A stretch of DNA of 64,000 bases from Yinghuangia elevatio (GTDB lineage: Bacteria > Actinomycetota > Actinomycetes > Streptomycetales > Streptomycetaceae), in contig NZ_JBEZFP010000015.1 in assembly GCF_040649515.1 (NCBI RefSeq), positions 1 to 64,000 of the forward strand, in the 5' to 3' direction. Below the pieces are notes generated by a model, which saw nothing but the letters and a program-made list of their open reading frames with translations, made no database searches and was not told the DNA's origin. Below, piece by piece: positions 9,463-18,027 of the stretch (within the stretch, counting starts at the first letter, position 1; each line of letters opens with the position of its first letter). Position numbers and translations under genes: made by a program.

Positions 9463-10602
9463 ATGACGGGGCGTACTGCGACAGTCGTCGGTGGTGGGAT
9501 TGGTGGGCTGGCGGCAGCTCTGGCCCTGACGCGCCGCGGGTGGCGGGTCGAGGTGTGGGAACGCGCGGCCGAGTTCACCGAGATCGGGGCCGGGTTGTCG
9601 CTGTGGCCGAACGCGCTGCATGCGCTGGCGGCGCTGGGTCTCGACGGGCAGGTCCGGGATCTGGCCGCGGTGGAGGCGGGCGGCGGCGTACGCGACCGGG
9701 CGGGGCGGTGGCTGAGCCGTACCGACAACTCCGAGCTGGAACGCCGGTTCGGCATGCCGCTGGTGGTCCTGCACCGCGCCGACCTGGTCCGGGCCCTGGC
9801 CGAGGCGCTTCCGCCGGGGACACTGCGGGCGTCGTCCGAGGTCACCGGGATCCGGGACGACGGCGACGGCGTCGTGGTCGAAGGTGGCGGCATCCGGCGG
9901 GTGGACCTGGTGGTCGGCGCCGACGGGTTGCACAGCACGGTTCGCCGGTTGCAGTGGCCCGAGGCGGCGGCGCCGCGCTATGCGGGCTACACGGCTTGGC
10001 GCATGATCACCGAGCCGATGCCCACGCCGGTCGGCGACGGTGCCGCGACGTGGGGGCGGGGTGAGCGGTTCGGGTTCACCGCGCTCCCGGGCGGGCGTTT
10101 CTACTGCTTCGGCACCGCGACGGTGCCGGCCGGCGGCAAGGCACCCGGCAGTGAGCGGGCCGAGGTGCTCCGGCGGTTCGGGGGCTGGCCGAAGCCGATT
10201 CCGGACCTGCTGGCCGCGGTGCCGGAGAGCGCGGTGCTCCGGCACGACATCTACGATTTGCCGCCCTTGCCCGACTACGTGCGCGGCCGGGTGGCGCTGC
10301 TGGGTGATGCCGCCCACGCGATGACGCCCAACCTGGGGCAGGGGGCGTGCCAGGCGCTGGAGGACGCCGTGGTGCTGGCCGCCTCCCTGGACGCCGCCCC
10401 CGACATCGACGCCGCGCTGGCCCGCTACGACCAGGCGCGCAGGTCGCGGACCCAGATGGTCGTACGTCGCTCCGCGCGCATGGGCACGATCGGCCAACTG
10501 GCCTGGCCCCCCGCGGTATTGGGCCGCGACCTCGCCGCCCGACTCACCCCCGCGGCGCTGACTCTCCGCTCGATGACGCCGATCCTGGGCTGGCGGCCCT
10601 GA
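9463..10602 (+). CDS. FAD-dependent monooxygenase (aromatic hydroxylase type)
   Basis: A 379-residue group A flavoprotein monooxygenase. The Rossmann fingerprint VVGGGIGGLAAALAL lies at the N-terminus, the DG motif (VVGADGLHSTVRR) near residue 155, and the second FAD motif RVALLGDAAHAMTPNLGQGACQALEDA near 280-305. These are typical of salicylate hydroxylase, zeaxanthin epoxidase and tetracycline-modifying enzymes. The start is ATG 9463; TACGCT (9451-9456) lies exactly six bases upstream and there is no ribosome site, so the message is probably leaderless. Its stop TGA (10600-10602) shares a base with the ATG of the next gene, so the two are co-translated. The substrate is not identifiable. 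Confidence 0.88.
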   Translation: MTGRTATVVGGGIGGLAAALALTRRGWRVEVWERAAEFTEIGAGLSLWPNALHALAALGLDGQVRDLAAVEAGGGVRDRAGRWLSRTDNSELERRFGMPLVVLHRADLVRALAEALPPGTLRASSEVTGIRDDGDGVVVEGGGIRRVDLVVGADGLHSTVRRLQWPEAAAPRYAGYTAWRMITEPMPTPVGDGAATWGRGERFGFTALPGGRFYCFGTATVPAGGKAPGSERAEVLRRFGGWPKPIPDLLAAVPESAVLRHDIYDLPPLPDYVRGRVALLGDAAHAMTPNLGQGACQALEDAVVLAASLDAAPDIDAALARYDQARRSRTQMVVRRSARMGTIGQLAWPPAVLGRDLAARLTPAALTLRSMTPILGWRP

Positions 10603-12176
10603 TGCCGGACTGGACGTACCAGCCGCTGCGCGGCATAGCCGGGTCCGTGCTCGGAGTCCGCCGCTCGCAGCGTACGGCGCTGCGGATGCTGGGCAGGTTG
10701 TCGTCGCGGCCGGTCGGACGGTGGTTCGTCACCAGGGCGTTCGGCCACCGTCCGCCTCCTGCCGAACTCGCCGGCTCGGTGGCCGGCATCGCGGTGGCGA
10801 ACCGACTGGGGGCGATGGTGCCGCCCGAGGTGGCGTACGACGCCGTGCGCGCGCTGCCCACCCAGGGCGCCGGGCTGATCGTGGTCGCGCCGGTGGGTCT
10901 GTCCGATGTCGACGCGGTACGGGCGGCCGCTGTAGGCCGACGCGTTCCGGTGCTGGTGCTGACGGACGCCCCAGAGGTGTCGGCCGCGCTCGGGCCCTAC
11001 GTCGACGGCGTGCTGTGCGACGACGCGGAGTTCGTCCGCCTGACCTCTCCGGTGGTCGCGGACGCGCTGGACGCGCTGGAGGACGAGACCAAGGCGGTGC
11101 TCGCGGCCCCGGCGGTGCTTCTGGACGCCGGACCCGGCTGGTTCCAGCGGGTCGCCGAAGCGGCCACACCCACCTGGCCGACGCCGCGCCTCGCCGACGT
11201 CGGACCCGACCCGCAGCGCTGGCCGGCGTGGTGGTGGGGAGTGTGCGTGGGGCTCGGCATGATCGGCGCGGGGCTGGGCGCCGCCGCCATCACCCTGGGC
11301 CCCGTACTGCTCTGGTACGACCGCGACTACCTGGGCATCGACCGCGGCCATCTGCACGGCGTCAACCACCACCTCGTGTCGTTCCTGCAGCACGACCGGA
11401 TCACCATGGCGGCCACGATGGTGGCGATCGGCATCCTCTACACCGGCCTTGCCTACGGCGGGATCCGGCACGGCTGGCCCTGGGCCCGGAACGCCTTGCT
11501 GGCCTCCGGGTTGATCGGCTTCCCGACACTGCTCTATTTCCTCGGCACCGGCTTCGTGGAGCCGCTGCACACCGCGGTCGCGGTCGTCCTGTTCCCGATG
11601 TTCCTGGCCGCGGTGTGGCGTGCGCCCGCCCGCCCGCGGTGGACGATCCTGCCGGACGGGCCGGAACACGAGCGGCGCCGGGCACTCACCGGCCAACTCC
11701 TCATGATCACCACGGGGGTGGGTCTGTTCATCGGCGGCGCGGTCGTCTCCGTGGTCGGCCTGACCGAGGTGTTCGTGCCCAGCGACCTGGTCTTCCTGGA
11801 CACGACCTCCGACGAGTTGGAGACCGCGAACCCACGCCTGCTCTCCTTCATCGCGCACGACCGCGCGGGCTTCGGCGGAGCGCTGATGGCGGCCGCGGTC
11901 GCCATCGTCATGGTGAGCGCCTGGAGTTGGCGCCGCGGGGCGACCTGGGTCTGGTGGTCGCTCGCCCTGTCGGCGATCGTCGGATTCCTCCCTCCGGTAC
12001 TCGTGCACTCGCACATCGGCTACACCGACTTCCTGCACCTGGCCCCGGTCTACATCGGCATGCTGCTGTCCGCCATAGCCCTCTACCTGGCACGGCCCTA
12101 CCTATGCGCCCGCCCGGTCGAGTCGAAGGACAGCGTCTCGGTGGGATCCGCGGGCCGCAGAGGTCCGTCATCGTGA
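10602..12176 (+). CDS. Membrane protein with dihydroorotate-dehydrogenase-like head and two internal repeats
   Basis: A 524-residue protein translationally coupled to the monooxygenase (TGATG). The soluble head (about 1-205) starts MPDWTYQPLRG, like actinomycete dihydroorotate dehydrogenases, and contains GAGLIVVAPVGLSDVDAV-type beta/alpha segments, but lacks a recognisable FMN or catalytic site. About eight membrane helices follow. They form a tandem repeat: unit 1 has LVSFLQHDRITMAATM then RHGWPWARNALLASGLIGFP and LHTA; unit 2 has LLSFIAHDRAGFGGALM then RRGATWVWWSLALSAIVGF and LHLA. Each unit carries the HDR triplet and a later LH, which could bind metal or haem. The 3' end overlaps the lysR stop by nine bases. 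I do not recognise a characterised family; the head assignment is moderate. Confidence 0.7.
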   Translation: MPDWTYQPLRGIAGSVLGVRRSQRTALRMLGRLSSRPVGRWFVTRAFGHRPPPAELAGSVAGIAVANRLGAMVPPEVAYDAVRALPTQGAGLIVVAPVGLSDVDAVRAAAVGRRVPVLVLTDAPEVSAALGPYVDGVLCDDAEFVRLTSPVVADALDALEDETKAVLAAPAVLLDAGPGWFQRVAEAATPTWPTPRLADVGPDPQRWPAWWWGVCVGLGMIGAGLGAAAITLGPVLLWYDRDYLGIDRGHLHGVNHHLVSFLQHDRITMAATMVAIGILYTGLAYGGIRHGWPWARNALLASGLIGFPTLLYFLGTGFVEPLHTAVAVVLFPMFLAAVWRAPARPRWTILPDGPEHERRRALTGQLLMITTGVGLFIGGAVVSVVGLTEVFVPSDLVFLDTTSDELETANPRLLSFIAHDRAGFGGALMAAAVAIVMVSAWSWRRGATWVWWSLALSAIVGFLPPVLVHSHIGYTDFLHLAPVYIGMLLSAIALYLARPYLCARPVESKDSVSVGSAGRRGPSS

Positions 12177-13106
12177 GCGGGTGCCTCTGGGGTGATATCC
12201 GCAGGCGAGGAGGGCGTCGACGAATGCTGCGGCTTGCTCTCGGGCAGGGTCGGGGAGGGTACGCACGGCGGCGTACACGTTGCGGGTCGGCGGGTCGGTG
12301 AGCGAGCGGACGGCCAGGTCCGGGCGCAGCGAGGGGATCAGGAGGCTCGGCGCGAGGGCCACGCCGTGGCCGGCGGCGACGAAGGCCTGCTTGCCCAGCC
12401 AACTGCCGCACTCGATGTCGATGCGCGGCGCAAAGCCCGCTCGCGCGCAGGCGGCGGTGAGGACGGAGGCCGCGCCCGCGTAGTCCTCGACCCAGGTGTC
12501 GTGCGCGAGTTCGGCGAGGTCGACGGTGTCGGCATTGCGGTTGTTGTCGGAGTTGCGGTCGCCGGTGGCGAGCGGGTGGTCGGCGGGCAGCAGGCACACG
12601 AGGGCGTCGTCGAACAGGTGCGTCATCGTGAGGCCGTCGTGTGCGGGTACGCCGGGCGGGTAGTCGGTGACGACGGCGACGTCGAGGTCGCCGTCCAGCA
12701 GGCGCGGTAGCAGGGTCGGGGTGACGTTCTCGGTGAAGGCGACGCGTACATGCGGGTGTTCGGCCGTGAAAGCGCTCAGCGCGTTCGGCAGGAGACCGGC
12801 CGCGACCGAGGGGACGGCGCCGACATGGAGGCGGGTGACCGCGTACGTGTGCGAAGCGGCGACGTCGCGTTCGGCGCGTTCGAGGCGGCGCAGGATGAGG
12901 ACGGCGTGGTCGAGGAGCGCCTCGCCGGCCGGGGTGGGGCGTGCGCCGCGCGCATGCCGCTCCAAGAGCGCGGTCTTGAGCTCCGCTTCCAGACCGGCGA
13001 TCTGGCGTGACAGCGCGGACTGGCTGTAGCCCAGGTTGAGCGCGGCCGCACTGATCGAGCCTTCGCGGCAGACCGCGCAGAAAGCTCGGAGCCCGGGGAT
13101 GTCCAT
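12168..13106 (-). CDS. LysR-family transcriptional regulator
   Basis: A 312-residue regulator starting at ATG 13106 (MDIPGLRAFCAVCREGS). The N-terminal winged helix-turn-helix (residues about 1-60, with SISAAALNLGYSQSALSRQIAGLEAEL) is intact. The rest is the periplasmic-binding-protein-like effector domain with the usual GAVPSVAAGLLPNAL and DVAVVTDYP stretches. An upstream in-frame ATG lies in the divergent promoter region and is rejected. It faces away from the RidA gene at 13202 across 95 bp, the classic arrangement in which LysR controls the divergent gene and itself. The effector is unknown. Confidence 0.9.
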   Translation of the reverse strand: MDIPGLRAFCAVCREGSISAAALNLGYSQSALSRQIAGLEAELKTALLERHARGARPTPAGEALLDHAVLILRRLERAERDVAASHTYAVTRLHVGAVPSVAAGLLPNALSAFTAEHPHVRVAFTENVTPTLLPRLLDGDLDVAVVTDYPPGVPAHDGLTMTHLFDDALVCLLPADHPLATGDRNSDNNRNADTVDLAELAHDTWVEDYAGAASVLTAACARAGFAPRIDIECGSWLGKQAFVAAGHGVALAPSLLIPSLRPDLAVRSLTDPPTRNVYAAVRTLPDPAREQAAAFVDALLACGYHPRGTRSR

Positions 13107-13201
13107 GGCCGTCAGTGTAGACACACATATGCACAGAATGCATGGCTGACCTGCGAGATATGCGCTGGTGAGATGGGCGGCGAGCGGGCGAGCATGGCCG
13201 T
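13107..13201. promoter_or_regulatory. Divergent lysR/ridA control region
   Basis: Within this gap, CATATGCACAGAATGCATGG (about 13125-13144) contains ATGCA/TGCAT elements in inverted orientation and a T-N11-A-type spacing. AGATATGCGCT lies about 15 bases further on. These are the only AT-containing stretches here and are good candidates for LysR binding sites. Confidence 0.45.
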
Positions 13202-13624
13202 ATGACATCCGCACTGCTCACCCACATCAGCGCGCCCGAGGGCGTCGCGCCCGGCACCGGATACACCCACGTCGTGGTCGGTGCGGGACGGTTCGCCGCG
13301 ATCTCCGGCCAGGTCGCCTATGACGAGAACGGCAAGCTCGTCGGCCGAGGCGACCCGGAAGCGCAGACGCGACAGGTGTTCGAGAACCTGCGCCGCTGCC
13401 TTGCCGCCGTCGGCGCGACCTTCGACGACGTCGTGAAGCTCACCTACTTCGTGACGGACTTCGACCACATCGGCATCGTGCGCACGGTCCGCGACGAGCA
13501 CGTCGACACCGGGCGGCCGCCCGCGAGTTCCGCGGTGCAGGTCGTACGCCTCTTCGACCCGGAACTGGTCATCGAGGTCGAGGCGCTCGTACTGCTCCCC
13601 GACGCCGAGGCGGGTGACCGGTGA
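13202..13624 (+). CDS. RidA family (YjgF/YER057c/UK114) protein
   Basis: A 140-residue cytosolic protein of the family whose best-known members hydrolyse reactive enamine/imine intermediates. It shows the family signature order: GAGRFAAISGQVAYDENGKL near residue 30, QTRQVFENLRRCLAAVGATFDDVVKLTYFVTDF near 60-90, and RPPASSAVQVVRLFDPELVIEVEALVLLP at the end. The arginine that binds the carboxylate in true RidA is not certain here, since the ending differs from the IEI/CIAY form. Start ATG 13202. It is divergent from lysR and probably under its control. Confidence 0.87.
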   Translation: MTSALLTHISAPEGVAPGTGYTHVVVGAGRFAAISGQVAYDENGKLVGRGDPEAQTRQVFENLRRCLAAVGATFDDVVKLTYFVTDFDHIGIVRTVRDEHVDTGRPPASSAVQVVRLFDPELVIEVEALVLLPDAEAGDR

Positions 13625-13735
13625 AGGTCTCGCGGTTCGGCGGCTCTTCGAGGAAGCGGCGGACGCGAACGGGGAGTCGGACACCGCATGCCTCCCGTCC
13701 CGAGCAGCCGCGAAAAAAGAAGTCCTCCGCGGAGC

Positions 13736-13764
13736 GATGAGTCCCGACAGTGCCGCCGGTCTAA
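13736..13764 (+). promoter_or_regulatory. Putative alternative-sigma promoter (GATGAG-N17-GTCTAA)
   Basis: GATGAG at 13736-13741 and GTCTAA at 13759-13764 are separated by 17 bases, 44 bases before the DUF6069 start codon. A preceding AAAAAAGAAGTCCTCCGCGG matches the sequence before the same motif at 21915. The -35 box is unlike the housekeeping consensus and looks like an extracytoplasmic-function sigma promoter. Confidence 0.5.
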
Positions 13765-13808
13765 CCCTTCGACAGCACGGACAACATGCGAATCCCTCGG
13801 AGGATGAG

Positions 13809-14267
13809 ATGGCCACCACGATCAACACCCAGGCAGCAGTTGGCACTTCGCGCCGCGCGACGAGCACGGCTGGACCGGTCTGGAAGGTGGCGAGCCTGGC
13901 CTCGCTGGGCGGGCTCGCGGTCGCGGGAATCTACGAGGCGATCGTGCGCGCCGCCGGCGTCTCGTTCGAGATGGGGGCTTCGGCCGCGGACTCCAAGCCG
14001 GTCCCGGCGGGCGGCTTCGTCGGGTTCACCGCGATGGTCGCGGTGGCCGGCATCCTGTTCGCGGTCGCGGTGGCGCGGTGGGCGAAGCGCCCGGGACGCA
14101 CGTACGCGGTGACCACCTGGGCCGTCGTGGCCGCTTCGCTGGCCCTGCCCTTCCTGCCGCCGTACATGGACGGTGACACGCGCTTCGTGCTCGTCCTCTC
14201 GCACGTGGTCGTCGCGGTCGCGGTCATCCCGGTGGTCGCCAAGCGCCTCGACCGGATCGAGCGGTGA
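13809..14267 (+). CDS. DUF6069 family four-helix membrane protein
   Basis: A 152-residue small integral membrane protein of unknown function. The start is ATG 13809, seven bases after CGGAGG. After a polar N-terminus there are four hydrophobic segments: about 22-46, 68-93, 100-120 and 127-145, with a short loop between the first two containing GVSFEMGASAADSKPVP. The pattern and length fit DUF6069, common in actinomycetes. A GATGAG-N17-GTCTAA promoter precedes it and a strong hairpin terminates it, so it is a single-gene unit, perhaps stress-induced. Confidence 0.75.
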   Translation: MATTINTQAAVGTSRRATSTAGPVWKVASLASLGGLAVAGIYEAIVRAAGVSFEMGASAADSKPVPAGGFVGFTAMVAVAGILFAVAVARWAKRPGRTYAVTTWAVVAASLALPFLPPYMDGDTRFVLVLSHVVVAVAVIPVVAKRLDRIER

Positions 14268-14304
14268 CCCAAGCCCCCGCCCCCGCACAACCGACCCCCC
14301 AAAG

Positions 14305-14336
14305 AACGGCCCCGGGACACCAACCCCGGGGCCGTT
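14305..14336 (+). terminator. Terminator after the DUF6069 gene
   Basis: AACGGCCCCGGG (14305-14316) and CCCGGGGCCGTT (14325-14336) form a perfect 12-bp stem with an eight-base loop, followed by TCGTATT. Confidence 0.9.
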
Positions 14337-14509
14337 TCGTATTCGACGGCCGTACTCCGTGGTCACGGGTGACTGGGTGGTGGCCGGATTCTTTTGGGGG
14401 GTGGCTGTTGGGCCACTCGTTGGGTGGGGTGGTGGGGGGCAGGGTTGGTGCTGCCGGATCGAGCTGCGGTCGGGCGGGGCCAACTTGGCGGGGAAAGAAG
14501 GAGACGGCG

Positions 14510-15454
14510 ATGACGATGCGCGCGATTGGTCAGGACACGTTCGGTGGGCCGGAGGTCCTGCGGGTCGTCGAGGTTGAGCGGCCGGTGCCGGGGCCCGCGG
14601 AGGTGTTGGTGCGGGTGCACGCGGCGGGGGTGAATCCGACGGACGTGTGGCACCGCGCCACCGGCGGACTCGCCGGCGACGCGGCGCCGATCCGGCTCGG
14701 GTGGGACGTGTCGGGGGTGGTCGAGGCCGTCGGTATCGGCGTCACGCTCTTCCGGCCGGGGGACGAGGTGTTCGGCATGCCGCGCCATCCGGTTCCGGCC
14801 GGGACGTACGCGGAGTACGTCACTTCGCCCGCCCGCCACCTGGTCCGCAAGCCGGCCGCGCTCTCGCACGTGGAGGCCGCGGCCCTGCCGCTCGCGGCGC
14901 TGACCGCGTGGCAGGCACTGGTCGATGTGGCGGGTGTCCGCGAGGGGCAGCGGGTTCTCGTGCACGCCGCGGCGGGCGGTGTCGGGCACCTTGCGGTGCA
15001 GATCGCGAAGGCGCGCGGGGCGTACGTGATCGGGACCGCTCGCGGGGCAAAGCACGGGTTCCTGCGCGAGGTCGGTGCCGACGAAGCCGTCGACTACACG
15101 CAGGTCGACTTCGCCGAGGAGGTGCGGGACGTGGATGTCGTCGTCGACGCGATCGGCGGCGAGTACGGTCCGCGCTCGCTGCGTACGCTCCGCCCCGGCG
15201 GGATCGTCGTCTCCCTCGCCTCACCCGCCGAGGCTCGCCTTGCCGAGCAGGCCGAGCCGCTGGGCCTGCGTGCCGCATTCATGGCGGTGGAAGCCGACAA
15301 CGCGGGTATGCGAGAGGTCGCGGCGCTGGCGGAGAGCGGTCGGCTGCGGCCGCGCGTCGACACCGTGCTGCCGCTCGAACACGCCGCGAAGGCCCATGAG
15401 ATCGCGGAGAGCGGGCGGACCACCGGCAAGATCGTGCTCTCCGTGGTGGATTAG
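14510..15454 (+). CDS. Zinc-independent NADPH:quinone oxidoreductase (MDR superfamily)
   Basis: A 314-residue medium-chain reductase starting at ATG 14510, six bases after GAAGGAG. The N-terminal GroES-like fold carries RVHAAGVNPTDVWHR and WDVSGVVEAVG. The NADPH fold has VLVHAAAGGVGHLAVQIAKARGA near residue 147 and a second glycine motif LRPGGIVVSLASP. There are no structural-zinc cysteines, as in QOR and enoyl-reductase-like members. Such enzymes reduce quinones or activated double bonds using NADPH. It is followed at 75 bp by an esterase gene in the same direction, so the two may be co-transcribed. Confidence 0.88.
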   Translation: MTMRAIGQDTFGGPEVLRVVEVERPVPGPAEVLVRVHAAGVNPTDVWHRATGGLAGDAAPIRLGWDVSGVVEAVGIGVTLFRPGDEVFGMPRHPVPAGTYAEYVTSPARHLVRKPAALSHVEAAALPLAALTAWQALVDVAGVREGQRVLVHAAAGGVGHLAVQIAKARGAYVIGTARGAKHGFLREVGADEAVDYTQVDFAEEVRDVDVVVDAIGGEYGPRSLRTLRPGGIVVSLASPAEARLAEQAEPLGLRAAFMAVEADNAGMREVAALAESGRLRPRVDTVLPLEHAAKAHEIAESGRTTGKIVLSVVD

Positions 15455-15528
15455 GCACGCCTCGACGTCGCTGCCGCCTTTGTCGCCCGGACCGTTCCGG
15501 AAGTTGCTTCGACCTGTTGGAGGCCATG

Positions 15529-16218
15529 ATGACCACGTTCGTTCTCGTTCCGGGTGCCTGGCACGGCGCATGGACCTTCGAACCGCTCGCCCGCGACCTG
15601 CGCCGGGAGGGCCACGAGGCGTATCCGCTCACACTGACCGGACTCGGCAGCCGAAAACACCTGCTCAACGCGTCGGTCAACCTCGACACCCACATCCTCG
15701 ACGTCGTCCACCACATGGAGGACGAGCAGATCACCGACGCGGTCCTGGTGGGGCACAGCTACGGCGGCATGGTCGTCACCGGCGCCGCCGACCGCGTGCC
15801 CGAGCGGGTCGCGGGGCTCGTGTACGTCGACGCCGTGCTGCCCGAAGACGGCCAGTCCGTGTGGCAGTTGGTCACCGACAACGAGCGTGCGTGGTACCTG
15901 GACGGGGTGGGCGAGAACGGCTACACCAGTGCCCCGATGTCGTTCCTTGACCCGCGCGCCACCCCGCACCCGCTCGCGTCGCTGATGCAGGCGATCCGCC
16001 TCGACGGGGGCCTGGACCGCTTCCGCGGCAAGGACTACGTCTATGCGACGGGTTGGCCCGACGGGTCGCCGTTCACCGAGGTGTACGAGCGGCTGTCGGC
16101 CGACCCCGCGTGGCACACCCACGCGGTCGACTCCGCGCACAACGTGATGCGCGACGCCCCCGACGAGCTCCTGAAGGTCCTGCTGGACGCGGCGGCGCGG
16201 GCTCAGTCCTCCGAGTAG
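15529..16218 (+). CDS. Alpha/beta-fold esterase (methyl-salicylate-esterase-like)
   Basis: A 229-residue cytosolic hydrolase. ATG 15529 sits five bases after GGAGG and is preferred to ATG 15526. It begins MTTFVLVPGAWHGAWTFEPL, where the HGAW stretch forms the oxyanion hole. The nucleophile elbow is GHSYGGM near residue 77. The catalytic histidine is probably that of DSAHNVMRDAPDEL near the end. This small single-domain type includes EstC-like and plant salicylate-esterase-like proteins. Its end overlaps the convergent ligase gene by 16 bases. Confidence 0.87.
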   Translation: MTTFVLVPGAWHGAWTFEPLARDLRREGHEAYPLTLTGLGSRKHLLNASVNLDTHILDVVHHMEDEQITDAVLVGHSYGGMVVTGAADRVPERVAGLVYVDAVLPEDGQSVWQLVTDNERAWYLDGVGENGYTSAPMSFLDPRATPHPLASLMQAIRLDGGLDRFRGKDYVYATGWPDGSPFTEVYERLSADPAWHTHAVDSAHNVMRDAPDELLKVLLDAAARAQSSE

Positions 16219-17831
16219 CGGCGGCGCAGTTCGCGCTTGAGGATCTTGAGCGAGGGCCCGAGCGGCATCTCGTCGACGAACTCGACGCGGCGCGGGTACT
16301 TGTGGCGCCCGAGGCGCTCGCGTGCCCACGCCACGATCTCGTCCTCGGTCGGCTTCGGGTCCGCGGACGCATCGGACGCGGCACCGGTCGAGGCAGCGCC
16401 CGTCGCACCGCCCGACGCACCGGTCGAGGCGTCGGCCCGCCGGTCGGCCGAGGTGTCGACGACGACGACGGCGCAGACCTCCTCGCCGTGCACCGGGTCG
16501 GGCAGGCCGATGACCGCGACCTGGGCGATCGAGGGGTGCCGCATCAGCACGTCCTCGACCTCCAGCGGGTAGACGTTGAAACCGCCGCGGATCACGATGT
16601 CCTTCTTGCGGTCCACGATCCGCAGGTAGCCGTCGGCATCCTTGATGCCCAGGTCGCCGGTCCGGAACCAGCCGTCCACCAGGGCCTCTTCGGTGGCCTC
16701 GGGGCGGCCGAGGTAGCCGCTGAAGACGTTGTGGCCGCGGATGACGACCTCGCCGAGCGTGTCCCGCGGCAGCAGTTCGATGCGCTCGTCGAGGTCCGCG
16801 CGGGCGATCTCGACCTCGACGCCCCACAGCGGGTGGCCGACCGTGCCCGCCCTGGCGCCGAACGCGGGCTGGTTGACGGTGGTGCCGGGCGACGTCTCGG
16901 ACAGCCCGTATCCCTCGAACACCTGCGCGCCGTAGACCTTTTCGAAGTCCTCGAGGACGGAAGTCGGCAGGGCCGCCCCGCCGGAGATGCAGAACCTCAG
17001 TTTCGGCAGGCGGGCGGCGTGCCGGGCCGCCTCGATGAGGGCGACGTACATCGTCGGTACGCCGTGGAACGACGTCACGCCCTCCTCGGCCATCAGGTCC
17101 ACCGCGGCGGCCGCGGTGAACCTCGGCAGCAGTACGAGGGTCGCGCCCGCGCGCCACGTGGAGTTCATGCTCACGGTCTGGCCGAACGAGTGGAACAGCG
17201 GCAGCGCGCCGAGTGCGACGTCGTCGGCACGGACGTCGTTGGTGTCGAAGGCGTTGACGGTCGCGTTCATCACCATGTTGAGGTGGCTCAGCACCGCGCC
17301 CTTGGGTACGCCCGTGGTGCCGCTGGTGTAGAAGACCACGGCCGGGTCCTCGGAGTCGCGGGTCACGTACGTCGCCAGGGGCTCGACGGTCGCGGCCAGG
17401 TCCTCCAGGCGCCCGTCCGCACCGGGTACCGGTACGTCGGGGCCAAGCGTGACCATCCGGATCCCGACCCGGGCCGCCGCCGCGGCACCCGTCTCGGCCT
17501 GGGCGGCGTGGCACAGCAGCAGCGTCGAGCCGCTGTCGCGCAGCACGTGCTCGGCCTCGTCGACGGTCAGGAGGAGGTGGACCGGGACGACGACGCCGCC
17601 CGCGGCGAGTACCGCGTAGTAGGCGCGGGGGAACTCGGCGGTGTTGGGAACCATGAGGGCCACCCGGTCGCCGGGCCGCACCCCCAGCCGCTCGAGCGCC
17701 GCGGCCTGCGCACGCGCCTGCCGCCACAACTCGGCGAAGCTGATCCGCAGTGCTCCCTCGACGAGGGCGGTGTGCTCCGGTCGGCGCCAGGCCGGCTCGG
17801 CAAGCACGGCGGCGAGGGACAACATGGCCAT
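16203..17831 (-). CDS. Acyl-CoA ligase with a low-complexity insert near the C-terminus
   Basis: A 542-residue AMP-forming ligase. The start is ATG 17831, eight bases after CGGAG. The P-loop FYTSGTTGVPKG is at about 167-178, the hinge and core GWFRTGDLGIKDADGYLRIVD with RKKDIVIRGGFNVYP at about 390-425, and the C-terminal catalytic lysine in GPSLKILKRELRRRY. Between the last beta strand of the cap domain and its final helix lies an Ala/Ser/Thr/Gly-rich insert of about 35 residues (about 455-490) absent from standard FadD proteins. A TetR gene lies divergently upstream with a palindromic operator between, which suggests repression relieved by an acyl-CoA or drug ligand. Confidence 0.9.
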   Translation of the reverse strand: MAMLSLAAVLAEPAWRRPEHTALVEGALRISFAELWRQARAQAAALERLGVRPGDRVALMVPNTAEFPRAYYAVLAAGGVVVPVHLLLTVDEAEHVLRDSGSTLLLCHAAQAETGAAAAARVGIRMVTLGPDVPVPGADGRLEDLAATVEPLATYVTRDSEDPAVVFYTSGTTGVPKGAVLSHLNMVMNATVNAFDTNDVRADDVALGALPLFHSFGQTVSMNSTWRAGATLVLLPRFTAAAAVDLMAEEGVTSFHGVPTMYVALIEAARHAARLPKLRFCISGGAALPTSVLEDFEKVYGAQVFEGYGLSETSPGTTVNQPAFGARAGTVGHPLWGVEVEIARADLDERIELLPRDTLGEVVIRGHNVFSGYLGRPEATEEALVDGWFRTGDLGIKDADGYLRIVDRKKDIVIRGGFNVYPLEVEDVLMRHPSIAQVAVIGLPDPVHGEEVCAVVVVDTSADRRADASTGASGGATGAASTGAASDASADPKPTEDEIVAWARERLGRHKYPRRVEFVDEMPLGPSLKILKRELRRRYSED

Positions 17832-17876
17832 CTGTGGTGCTCCGTTCCCCGTGATCGACAAGGTACGTCCACATAG

Positions 17877-17889
17877 TTAGCAGTGCTAA
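17877..17889. promoter_or_regulatory. Palindromic TetR operator between ligase and tetR
   Basis: TTAGCA (17877-17882), G, TGCTAA (17884-17889) is a perfect 13-bp palindrome in an AT-rich island of the divergent promoter. TATAGA (17899-17904) just downstream can serve as -10 box for the tetR gene. The position 45 bp before the ligase start fits repression of both genes. Confidence 0.65.
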
Positions 17890-18027
17890 TTTTGGACTAT
17901 AGACTTGCTCGCCCCACCAGGGAAGAGCCGCCGCCGCGCACCGGCCCCGACTCGCACCGAAAGCACCGCCGAGGCACATCCGAGACGCCGACTGGGACAA
18001 GCGGCGCACATCAGGGAGGCACGCATC

